Shown: piece after piece, positions 1 through 5,350 of the stretch
Numbering within the stretch: position 1 is the first letter of the stretch
How the letters are laid out: each line of letters starts with the position of its first letter
Assembly (NCBI GenBank): GCA_003491845.1
Contig: DNBN01000252.1
Location: 3,903-9,252, forward strand
Length of the DNA: 5,350 bases
Reading direction: 5' to 3'
DNA from: Porticoccaceae bacterium
Lineage (GTDB): Bacteria > Pseudomonadota > Gammaproteobacteria > Pseudomonadales > Porticoccaceae
Notes under the pieces: generated by a model
The model's input: only the letters and a program-made list of their open reading frames with translations
Database searches by the model: none
Told to the model about the DNA's origin: nothing
Translations under genes and position numbers: made by a program

Positions 1-392
1 CTCTGTCCACCGCAGAGCAATTTTTTTATATTGATCCGCCGACATTTTTTATTATTCAGGATGCTGAAGGTCTGGTAATTGAAAAACAGTTGGCCTGGGT
101 TGATATGCTTGAAGCTGTGATTTGGCTTTTAATTTTAATGAGTATTGAAATTATGGTGAGACTGCAGGATCGCAATGTTGCTGGGGGAAGGAGTATTCGT
201 ACACTGGAGTTGGTAAAGGTATTTTTATATGTACTTCTTTGGGGTTTTGCCGCTTACTGGATATATCGTGGCCACTACATGTTCGCTTGGGATGAATTTG
301 TATGGATTGCAGGCTTTGTTGTTATCGGTATGAATATGGCTGAGTGGCGTGAAGAAATCAATCAAAATGAGACCGAAGCAAATCAGTCTTAG
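1..392 (+). CDS. Small integral membrane protein of unknown function, 3' part only (5' end outside window)
   Basis: The reading frame is open from the left edge (first complete codon at base 3) to a TAG at 390-392, giving 129 visible residues. I read it as the C-terminal part of a longer protein. A TTG at 90 and an ATG at 105 are possible internal starts, but the frame continues upstream in protein-like sequence and neither has a convincing ribosome binding site. Three hydrophobic, aromatic-rich stretches look like membrane segments, at about residues 36-53, 69-88 and 98-112 of the visible fragment. They are separated by a basic loop (around RLQDRN and GGRSIR) and a short Tyr/Arg/His/Trp loop. 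The tail after the last segment is polar and acidic (AEWREEIN onward). I recognise no catalytic motif and do not assign a function. It is separated from the downstream operon by 84 bases and a possible terminator, so it is probably not part of that operon. Confidence 0.7.
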   Translation, partial: LSTAEQFFYIDPPTFFIIQDAEGLVIEKQLAWVDMLEAVIWLLILMSIEIMVRLQDRNVAGGRSIRTLELVKVFLYVLLWGFAAYWIYRGHYMFAWDEFVWIAGFVVIGMNMAEWREEINQNETEANQS

Positions 393-405
393 TGTTTAAT
401 GCGTA

Positions 406-463
406 TAGGCTCGGTAGTGACGGAGTGATGCCACAACTACCCTAGTTTTATTAATCTTTTTAT
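406..463 (+). terminator. Possible imperfect Rho-independent terminator of the upstream membrane-protein gene
   Basis: The outer stem GGTAGT (413-418) pairs with ACTACC (436-441). It can extend by TAG (406-408) with CTA (442-444) if GCTC (409-412) bulges out. Inside it, GTG (425-427) and CAC (432-434) can close a 4-base loop. A T-rich stretch follows (GTTTTATTAATCTTTTTAT, about 445-463). The stem is short, interrupted and not GC-rich, so the call is weak. It could instead be a leader structure or a small dispersed repeat. I see no convincing -35/-10 promoter pair in the gap 393-476, although transcription of the downstream operon probably starts here or further upstream. Confidence 0.3.
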
Positions 464-465
464 AA

Positions 466-472
466 GTGAGAG
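466..472 (+). promoter_or_regulatory. Weak ribosome binding site supporting the TTG start at 477
   Basis: GTGAGAG contains GTGA, which matches the 3' part of the consensus AAGGAGGTGA and lies 7 bases before the TTG at 477. The frame upstream of this TTG holds no ATG or GTG before the TGA at 426-428. Starting any later would delete the start of the FAD-binding fold, so TTG is the only reasonable start despite the weak site. Confidence 0.4.
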
Positions 473-476
473 TTTT

Positions 477-2027
477 TTGCAACGGTTTGATAATATTATT
501 ATTGGCGGCGGCCACAATGGGCTTATCTGTGCCACCTATTTGGCCAACGCGGGACAAACAGTGCTGCTGGTGGAGGGCGGAGAGCTGGGTGGCTTGGCGT
601 CCACCCGAGAGTTTCATCCTGGGTTCAAGGTGTCTGTGGCCCATAGCCTCAGTCACTTTTCAGAGGATGTGAGTAAACAACTAAGTCTTGCGCAACATGG
701 GTTCAAGCCAAGTGATGTAAGCCTAACTACCGTGGGATTGAGCCTCGATGGTAAGCATGTCGTGGTTACCGATAATGGCGTCGAAGGTGTCGGTGAAAGT
801 GATCAAGACAGTTATACCGAGTACCTTAAGATGCTCAACCGCTTTGCTAAGGTGTTAAAACCGTTTTGGCTGAAGACAATGCCGCGGATTGGCGACAACA
901 GTCTTCCCAATATGATGACCTTCGGGCAGCTTGGGTTAAAGCTTCGGTTGCTGGGCAAAAAGGATATGGGTGAGTTTATGCGTGTGGCTACATTGCCCGC
1001 ACGAGATCTAATGGATGAAAACTTTGACAATGAGCTTCTCAAAGCTGTCCTGAGTTGGGACGGATTGATTGGTTCCAAAATGGCACCACGCTCGCCCAAT
1101 GCCACTGTTTTAAATATGTTGTATCGTATGAGTGGCGGAAAAGATGGCGCTCATACTTTACCTCAGGGTGGCATCAGCAATTTGATTGATGCATTACACA
1201 AATCGGCGCTGGCCAGCGGTGTAGAGATAAAGACAGGAGTAGCTGTAAGCAAAATTGTTATCGAAAAAGACAGTCATGGTCAGCGAGCCAGTGGTATTGT
1301 ATTGCAAGATGGCACTGTTATTAAATCCTCCAGAGTTGTGTCTTCAGTGGATCCAAAGCAGACTTTTCTTGAATTGGTTGGGGCGAGGAATCTTGAAATT
1401 GGCTTTACTAATCGAATTAACCGTCTGCGCAGTGATGGCTATGTTGCTAAGTTGCATTTGGCCTTAGACGGCCTTCCCAGCTTCACTGGCCTGGATACCT
1501 GTGATGGCCGAATGATTATTGCGCCGACGATGGATTCCATCGAATTTGCTTTTGATGATGCGAAGTATGGTGACTTCTCTCAATCACCGGTGATGGAAAT
1601 TATTCTCCCCAGTATCCACGATTCGGCTATGGCGCCCAGTGGTCAACATGTATTGTCGGCCCACGTGATGTATGTTCCTCACGCATTGAAGGGTGGCTGG
1701 ACAGAACAAGCCAAGGACACGCTTTACCAACGGTTAATTGATCTGTTGTCCAAGTATGCGCCCGGGATAGAGCAGCAGATTATTCATGGAGAGCTTCTGA
1801 CCCCAGATGATCTAGAAAAGTCCTACCGTCTTAATGGCGGGCATTGGCACCATACCGAATTGTCAATGGATCAAATGTTAATGATGCGGCCCACTTATGA
1901 AGCGGCACAATATAGCACGCCTATCCCCGGTTTGTTTTTGTGCGGTGCTGGTAGCCATCCCGGTGGTGGTTTGATGGGTGGGCCCGGGCATAACGCAGCT
2001 AAAGAAATACTTCGGTCGGTGAAATAG
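477..2027 (+). CDS. FAD-dependent oxidoreductase, phytoene-dehydrogenase-related (PYROXD2-like), first of a paralogous pair
   Basis: This 516-residue flavoprotein belongs to the family of CrtI-like desaturases and animal PYROXD2. The N-terminal Rossmann fold carries IIIGGGHNGL (residues 7-16, the GxGxxG dinucleotide-binding loop) and an acidic residue ending the second strand (E33) that should bind the FAD ribose. GGLASTRE follows at 38-45. A family-typical middle motif, PQGGISNLIDAL, lies at 229-240, followed by a second FAD-domain strand (GVEIKTGVAVSKI, about 248-260). The C-terminal FAD motif includes LFLCGAGSHPGGG (486-498) and the final HNAAKEIL helix. A His-rich GGHWHH at 454-459 replaces the GGNIF-type sequence of PYROXD2 and may mark its own subtype. 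There is no signal peptide or membrane segment, so it is probably cytosolic. The start codon is TTG. The gene ends 2 bases before its paralogue, which suggests translational coupling and a heteromeric complex. Substrate and electron acceptor are unknown. Carotenoid desaturation is unlikely given the neighbours. Confidence 0.9.
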   Translation: MQRFDNIIIGGGHNGLICATYLANAGQTVLLVEGGELGGLASTREFHPGFKVSVAHSLSHFSEDVSKQLSLAQHGFKPSDVSLTTVGLSLDGKHVVVTDNGVEGVGESDQDSYTEYLKMLNRFAKVLKPFWLKTMPRIGDNSLPNMMTFGQLGLKLRLLGKKDMGEFMRVATLPARDLMDENFDNELLKAVLSWDGLIGSKMAPRSPNATVLNMLYRMSGGKDGAHTLPQGGISNLIDALHKSALASGVEIKTGVAVSKIVIEKDSHGQRASGIVLQDGTVIKSSRVVSSVDPKQTFLELVGARNLEIGFTNRINRLRSDGYVAKLHLALDGLPSFTGLDTCDGRMIIAPTMDSIEFAFDDAKYGDFSQSPVMEIILPSIHDSAMAPSGQHVLSAHVMYVPHALKGGWTEQAKDTLYQRLIDLLSKYAPGIEQQIIHGELLTPDDLEKSYRLNGGHWHHTELSMDQMLMMRPTYEAAQYSTPIPGLFLCGAGSHPGGGLMGGPGHNAAKEILRSVK

Positions 2028-2029
2028 CC

Positions 2030-3649
2030 ATGAAAAAATACGATGCCATAATTATTGGGGCTGGACATAATGGGTTGACCAACGCTGCCTATTTAGCCAA
2101 GTCTGGATTGGACGTGCTGGTGGTGGAGAAAAATGATTACATCGGCGGTGCTGCGGTCACACGAGAGATGCATGACGGTTGGTTCTATTCCAGTTGCTCC
2201 TATGTTTGTAGCATGATGCGTCAGTCAATCCATCGAGATTTAAACCTAACTAAACATGGACTTGTTCTTGTTCCCTATCTGGGCACTGTGGTGTTCGCCG
2301 ATAACGGCGACACGATGACCAGCTACAATTCCGAGGAAGCTGAGTACAATCAGCTGCGACGGCGATCTCCTCACGATGCTGATGCTATGTTCCGATTCCA
2401 GGCGGACTTGGCACGCTATGCTCAATTAATTAGAAAAACACTGTTGCGTACGCCGCCTGATCCTACTTCCTTCAAGCCAAGAGATATTCGAGAGCTGTTG
2501 TGGTTAGCTAAGGAGTTTTGGTCTTTGGGAGAGAGGGAACTCTATGAATATATCCGTTTCTTTACCATGAGTGCAGCGGACTTTCTCGATGATTACTTCG
2601 AGGACGATTTAATAAAAGCGGCGATGGCTAGTCCCGGTGTAATTGGCACAGCGCTTGGCGTTTATTCTCCTGGATCCGCTTATATTTTGCTTCACCACGT
2701 AATGGGTGATGTGGATGGCAATATTGGTGCTTGGGGCCTTGCTCGCGGTGGTATGGGTGCCATATCGAATGCTATTGCGGGCGCCTTACAGGAGCACGGT
2801 GGCACCATCAGAACCGGTGCTGGGGTAGATAAAATAGTGGTAAAAAACGGCAGAGCCACCGGTGTGGTATTAGACAATGGTGATGAATTGTATGCCAATA
2901 TTGTTGTCTCCAATATGGATGCCAAACGTACCTTTACTCAATGTATGGATAAAAATGATCTGCCTCCAGGGATCTATGAGAAGGCTAAGAATTTTAAAAT
3001 TCGCGGGTCTTCAGGAAAAGTTAACATTGCATTGTCCGGGCTGCCAAAATTTAATAACGTGGCTGACAATAGATATATTAATCGTGGTGGTCAGGGTTTT
3101 GTCGGCTCTATGGAAACCATGGAACGTGCCTATGATTGCTGGAAGCACGGTCGTTGGTCAGATGACCCTTTCATTGAGTCAGTGATACCCTCTGCTTGGG
3201 ATCCTACGGTTGCGCCGCCGGGTCAACATTGGATGTCTAATTTTGTACAGTATTGTCCACCAAAACTGGCTGATGGTCCGTGGACACCAGAAAAACGCGA
3301 CGCTTTTGGTAAAACGGTTATCGACAAAATAGAGCGTTACAGTCCGGGCTTTAAAGATTTAATTGTTCATGCAGAGGTGCGCACTCCCCATGAGATCGAG
3401 GCTGAAATCGGACTGACTGAGGGCAATATTTTCCAAGGAGAATTGACCATTGATCAGCTGCTATTCAATCGTCCGTTCCCCGGCTATGCTCAATATCGTA
3501 TGCCAATTAAAAATATGTATATGTGCGGTTCATCCACGCATCCAGGGGGTGGCGTGTCCTCTGCCTGTGGTGCAAACGCTGCGCGGGAAATACTGATGGA
3601 TCTGAAGCGTCCAAATACAGTACCGGAGGACGATTTTTACGATGAATAA
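2030..3649 (+). CDS. FAD-dependent oxidoreductase, phytoene-dehydrogenase-related (PYROXD2-like), second of the pair
   Basis: This 539-residue paralogue of the preceding gene has an N-terminal dinucleotide-binding motif IIIGAGHNGL (7-16), E33 at the end of the second strand, and GGAAVTREMHDGW (39-51). It resembles animal PYROXD2 more closely than its partner does. From memory of that protein, shared blocks include SPGSAYILLHHVMG (213-226), GAWGLARGGMGAISNAI (233-249), PSAWDPTVAPPGQH (387-400) and EGNIF (464-468). The C-terminal FAD motif is MYMCGSSTHPGGG (496-508). Its length is near the family norm. It ends in an acidic tail (PEDDFYDE, 532-539) that the partner lacks, and the codons of this tail span the ribosome binding site of the next gene. 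The ATG at 2030 follows a weak GGTGA (2018-2022) and lies 2 bases after the previous stop, so translation is probably coupled. It probably acts with the preceding product, possibly as a heterodimer (inference). The substrate is unknown; an oxidative step feeding the downstream GcvT-like protein is plausible. Confidence 0.9.
   Translation: MKKYDAIIIGAGHNGLTNAAYLAKSGLDVLVVEKNDYIGGAAVTREMHDGWFYSSCSYVCSMMRQSIHRDLNLTKHGLVLVPYLGTVVFADNGDTMTSYNSEEAEYNQLRRRSPHDADAMFRFQADLARYAQLIRKTLLRTPPDPTSFKPRDIRELLWLAKEFWSLGERELYEYIRFFTMSAADFLDDYFEDDLIKAAMASPGVIGTALGVYSPGSAYILLHHVMGDVDGNIGAWGLARGGMGAISNAIAGALQEHGGTIRTGAGVDKIVVKNGRATGVVLDNGDELYANIVVSNMDAKRTFTQCMDKNDLPPGIYEKAKNFKIRGSSGKVNIALSGLPKFNNVADNRYINRGGQGFVGSMETMERAYDCWKHGRWSDDPFIESVIPSAWDPTVAPPGQHWMSNFVQYCPPKLADGPWTPEKRDAFGKTVIDKIERYSPGFKDLIVHAEVRTPHEIEAEIGLTEGNIFQGELTIDQLLFNRPFPGYAQYRMPIKNMYMCGSSTHPGGGVSSACGANAAREILMDLKRPNTVPEDDFYDE
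3625..3630 (+). promoter_or_regulatory. Strong Shine-Dalgarno (GGAGGA) for the GcvT-like gene, inside the upstream coding region
   Basis: GGAGGA is a near-perfect match to the anti-Shine-Dalgarno consensus. It lies 11 bases before the ATG at 3642 and within the last codons of the second flavoprotein. It is the best ribosome binding site in the window and supports 3642 as the start, giving an 8-base overlap with the upstream gene. An in-frame ATG at 3654 is a less likely alternative because it lies 23 bases from this site. Confidence 0.7.
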
Positions 3650-4859
3650 GCCAATGCAAGTAGTTGATCCCTATGCTGGTGAGCGCCTTAAACTCAGTCC
3701 CTTTCATGAGCGACAGGCAGCATTAAATCTTCGCGATGCCTGGTCCAGCTGGAACGGATACAAGTTTGCCGACTATTATTACGATGAAGAATACGAATAT
3801 TTTTGCGTTCGCAACAGTTGCGCCACGTACGACATTTGTCCAATGCAGAAGTATATTGTCAGTGGTCCAGATGCCGAGGCGATGCTAGATCGCATGGTCA
3901 CTCGCGATGTGACTAAACTCAAGCAAGACCGAGTTACTTACGTCTGCTGGTGTACCGATGAGGGTCGCCTGATTGATGATGGAACCATTTTCAGATTGGC
4001 AGAGGATCGATTTCTTTTAACCTGTGGCAGTCCGTCGTTGGCGTGGCTTAGAAAAAGTGCCTTTGGCTACAATGCTCTGACTATTGAGGATGTGTCTGAC
4101 ACTTTTGCTGCGTTGTCTTTCCAAGGCCCAACGACGTGCGAAGTACTGAAGAAAATGGGCTTAGAAGGAATCGAGAATCTAAAGCCTTTTTCCATTGCCC
4201 ATTTCCCCCTGGTGGGTAGTGATGATTCTCCGTTAATGGTTTCAAGAACCGGATTCACCGGTGATTTGGGGTACGAACTTTGGATTGCACCAGAGTTGGC
4301 CCTGACACTGTGGGATGCCCTCTACGCAGCGGGTGAGGATTACGGTATCCAGCCCTATGGAGAGGCCGCAACGAATATGGTGAGGTTAGAGGCCGGTTTC
4401 ATTATGCCGGGTATGGAATTTAATGAGGCCTTAAAGACCATTCATTTTGAATATGATCAAACGCCTTTTGAGTTGAGCCTGGACTGGCTTGTGGATTTTA
4501 AAAAGCCTCATTTTAATGGTCGAGTGGCTCTGCTGAAGGCGAAAAATGAAGGACCAGAGTATACCCTAGTAAAATTAGATATCGAGGGGAATAAGCCTGC
4601 TGAAGAATCCCTTTTGTATGCGGATAAAAACTGTGAAAAAGAAATTGGCTATGTTACCTCTGCGATGTGGTCGCCGGTTGTTAAGGCAAACATAGCTCTT
4701 GCGATGGTGAACAGCAATGCTCTTAAAGGAGATATTTGGGCTGAAATTTATTATTCCAAAGAATTGCGTCACCACAGTAAGATTGCGAGATGCGTTATTA
4801 AAGAAGCTCCGTTTTGGTCACCTGTACGTGCCCGTGCAACGCCTCCAGCCGCCTTTTGA
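3642..4859 (+). CDS. GcvT-like aminomethyltransferase family protein (probable tetrahydrofolate-dependent C1 transferase)
   Basis: This 405-residue protein has the GcvT fold, with about 40 residues more than a typical glycine-cleavage T protein, mostly N-terminal. Visible family motifs, in order, are VRNSCATYDI (56-65, the usual VR..aglfD block), YIVSGPDAEAMLDRMVTRDV (71-90), and EGRLIDDGTIFRLAEDRFLL (107-126), whose IDD contains the aspartate known to matter for catalysis in GcvT. SRTGFTGDLGYELW (201-214, usually RTGYTGE.G.E) and RLEAGFIMPGMEFN (248-261) follow. The C-terminal barrel domain has GRVALLKAK (293-301) and EIGYVTSAMWSPVVKANIALAMV (334-356). Family members bind tetrahydrofolate and accept a one-carbon unit from an amine, imine, ether or sulfonium donor. 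No gcvP or gcvH is nearby, so a role in glycine cleavage is unlikely. The flavoprotein neighbours suggest oxidative demethylation with C1 capture, analogous to the two-domain sarcosine/dimethylglycine dehydrogenases, but the substrate is not determinable. A DmdA- or LigM-type demethylase is an alternative. It is probably cytosolic. Confidence 0.9.
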   Translation: MNKPMQVVDPYAGERLKLSPFHERQAALNLRDAWSSWNGYKFADYYYDEEYEYFCVRNSCATYDICPMQKYIVSGPDAEAMLDRMVTRDVTKLKQDRVTYVCWCTDEGRLIDDGTIFRLAEDRFLLTCGSPSLAWLRKSAFGYNALTIEDVSDTFAALSFQGPTTCEVLKKMGLEGIENLKPFSIAHFPLVGSDDSPLMVSRTGFTGDLGYELWIAPELALTLWDALYAAGEDYGIQPYGEAATNMVRLEAGFIMPGMEFNEALKTIHFEYDQTPFELSLDWLVDFKKPHFNGRVALLKAKNEGPEYTLVKLDIEGNKPAEESLLYADKNCEKEIGYVTSAMWSPVVKANIALAMVNSNALKGDIWAEIYYSKELRHHSKIARCVIKEAPFWSPVRARATPPAAF

Positions 4860-4864
4860 AAGGA
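4860..4864 (+). promoter_or_regulatory. Ribosome binding site (AAGGA) for the MOSC gene
   Basis: AAGGA directly follows the GcvT-like stop codon (TGA 4857-4859) and lies 9 bases before the ATG at 4874. Another ATG at 4870 is closer, but its frame stops at 4897-4899 after nine codons. The spacing and the long open frame together decide for 4874. Confidence 0.65.
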
Positions 4865-4873
4865 CAAAAATGG

Positions 4874-5350
4874 ATGAAAAAAAATATTGGGTATGTTGAA
4901 TCTGTGTACTTAGGGAGTTCAGAAAAGGATGTTGATAAGTCAAACTGCCAATCTTTAAATGCCCAGTTATCAGGTTTTGTTGGCGATCGACATGGTTTTT
5001 TTGAAAGAGAGACCTGGGAAGGGGACGATAAACAGCCAGAGGGCACTATTCGTCGCAATGAACGTCAATGGTCTGCCGTGTCTGCAGAAGAGCTAGCTGG
5101 TATCACTAAGGACATGGATCTTGCAGAGCCTCTTCAAGCCGGTACTCTGGGCGCTAACCTATGTTTCTCGGGTATCCCCCACTTTTCACATTTACCTAAA
5201 GGCACTGTTTTAAGGTTTCCATCCGGGGCTGAACTTATGGTTGAGGAATATAATCCACCCTGCCTTGATATGGGTGAAAAAATTGCCTCAATGCACACTA
5301 GCAATAAGGGGCAAAAGATTGCAAATGTAGCATTTTCTTCAGCGGCTAAA
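4874..5350 (+). CDS. MOSC-domain protein, 5' part (3' end beyond window)
   Basis: The frame from the ATG at 4874 stays open for 159 codons to the right edge with no stop, so the gene is truncated by the window. The translation shows the MOSC (molybdenum cofactor sulfurase C-terminal) pattern seen in YiiM-like proteins. The pieces are GFVGDRHG (34-41, the usual GD.H.G), RRNERQWSAVSAEEL (60-74, the R..ave..e block), TLGANLCFSGIPHFSHLPKG (91-110, matching lGeNi...gi...L..G), and VEEYNPPC (123-130) with the conserved late cysteine C130. That cysteine corresponds to the one implicated in sulfur or cofactor handling in MOSC proteins. Family members bind the molybdenum cofactor or carry sulfur, and some reduce N-hydroxylated compounds. 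The visible length nearly covers a single-domain MOSC protein; a C-terminal extension such as a ferredoxin domain cannot be excluded. It lies 14 bases after the GcvT-like stop with a good ribosome binding site, so it is probably the fourth gene of the operon. Its exact role is unknown. Confidence 0.8.
   Translation, partial: MKKNIGYVESVYLGSSEKDVDKSNCQSLNAQLSGFVGDRHGFFERETWEGDDKQPEGTIRRNERQWSAVSAEELAGITKDMDLAEPLQAGTLGANLCFSGIPHFSHLPKGTVLRFPSGAELMVEEYNPPCLDMGEKIASMHTSNKGQKIANVAFSSAAK

Noticed and set aside
461..466. TATAAG as a promoter -10 element
   Set aside because: It overlaps the ribosome binding site of the TTG start and has no plausible -35 about 17 bases upstream, so transcripts from it would lack a usable leader.
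396..656. Antisense reading frame opposite the intergenic gap and the start of the first flavoprotein
   Set aside because: Its product has no recognisable motif, most of it lies opposite a well-supported coding region, and it has no ribosome binding site that I can see. The other antisense and out-of-frame readings were rejected for the same reasons.
477..3649. Carotenoid biosynthesis cluster (two CrtI-type phytoene desaturases)
   Set aside because: The family resemblance is real, but the sequences fit the PYROXD2-like branch better. No phytoene synthase, cyclase or other carotenoid gene is present, and the neighbours are GcvT and MOSC.
3642..4859. Glycine cleavage system T protein (gcvT) proper
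   Set aside because: No gcvH or gcvP is nearby, the protein is about 40 residues longer than usual, and it is embedded in a flavoprotein operon. A family-level name is safer than the gene symbol.
4870..4899. ATG at 4870 as the start of the gene after the GcvT-like gene
   Set aside because: Its frame stops at 4897-4899 after nine codons. The ATG at 4874 opens a frame of at least 159 codons with clear MOSC motifs and a well-spaced AAGGA.

Overview
The window holds a stretch of bacterial chromosome coding entirely on the + strand. It has moderate GC, short intergenic gaps and overlapping or nearly abutting genes. Codon use, the gene set and the preference for NAD(P)/FAD-type oxidoreductases suggest a free-living proteobacterium, perhaps a marine gammaproteobacterium. 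That assignment is a low-confidence inference, because no taxonomic marker gene is present.

Layout: (1) bases 1-392 are the 3' end of a small integral membrane protein of unknown function. (2) Bases 393-476 are a short AT-rich gap with an imperfect stem-loop followed by a T-rich run, a possible terminator of the first gene. (3) Bases 477-2027 and 2030-3649 encode two paralogous flavoproteins of the phytoene-dehydrogenase-related / PYROXD2-like family, only 2 bases apart. (4) Bases 3642-4859, overlapping the previous gene by 8 bases, encode a standalone GcvT-like (aminomethyltransferase, folate-binding) protein. (5) From base 4874 a MOSC-domain protein begins 14 bases after the GcvT stop and runs off the right edge of the window.

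The last four genes look like one translationally coupled operon. A GR2-type flavin oxidoreductase beside a tetrahydrofolate-binding GcvT domain recalls sarcosine and dimethylglycine dehydrogenases. In those enzymes the flavin domain oxidises an N-methyl group and the GcvT domain traps the one-carbon unit on folate. Here the flavin part comes from a different subfamily, is duplicated into two diverged subunits, and is separate from GcvT. The best hypothesis is an uncharacterised oxidative demethylation or C1-transfer system with a heteromeric flavoprotein. The MOSC protein suggests a link to molybdenum cofactor or sulfur chemistry. The substrate cannot be read from this sequence. No glycine cleavage genes (gcvP, gcvH), carotenoid genes, RNA genes, mobile elements or CRISPR arrays were seen.
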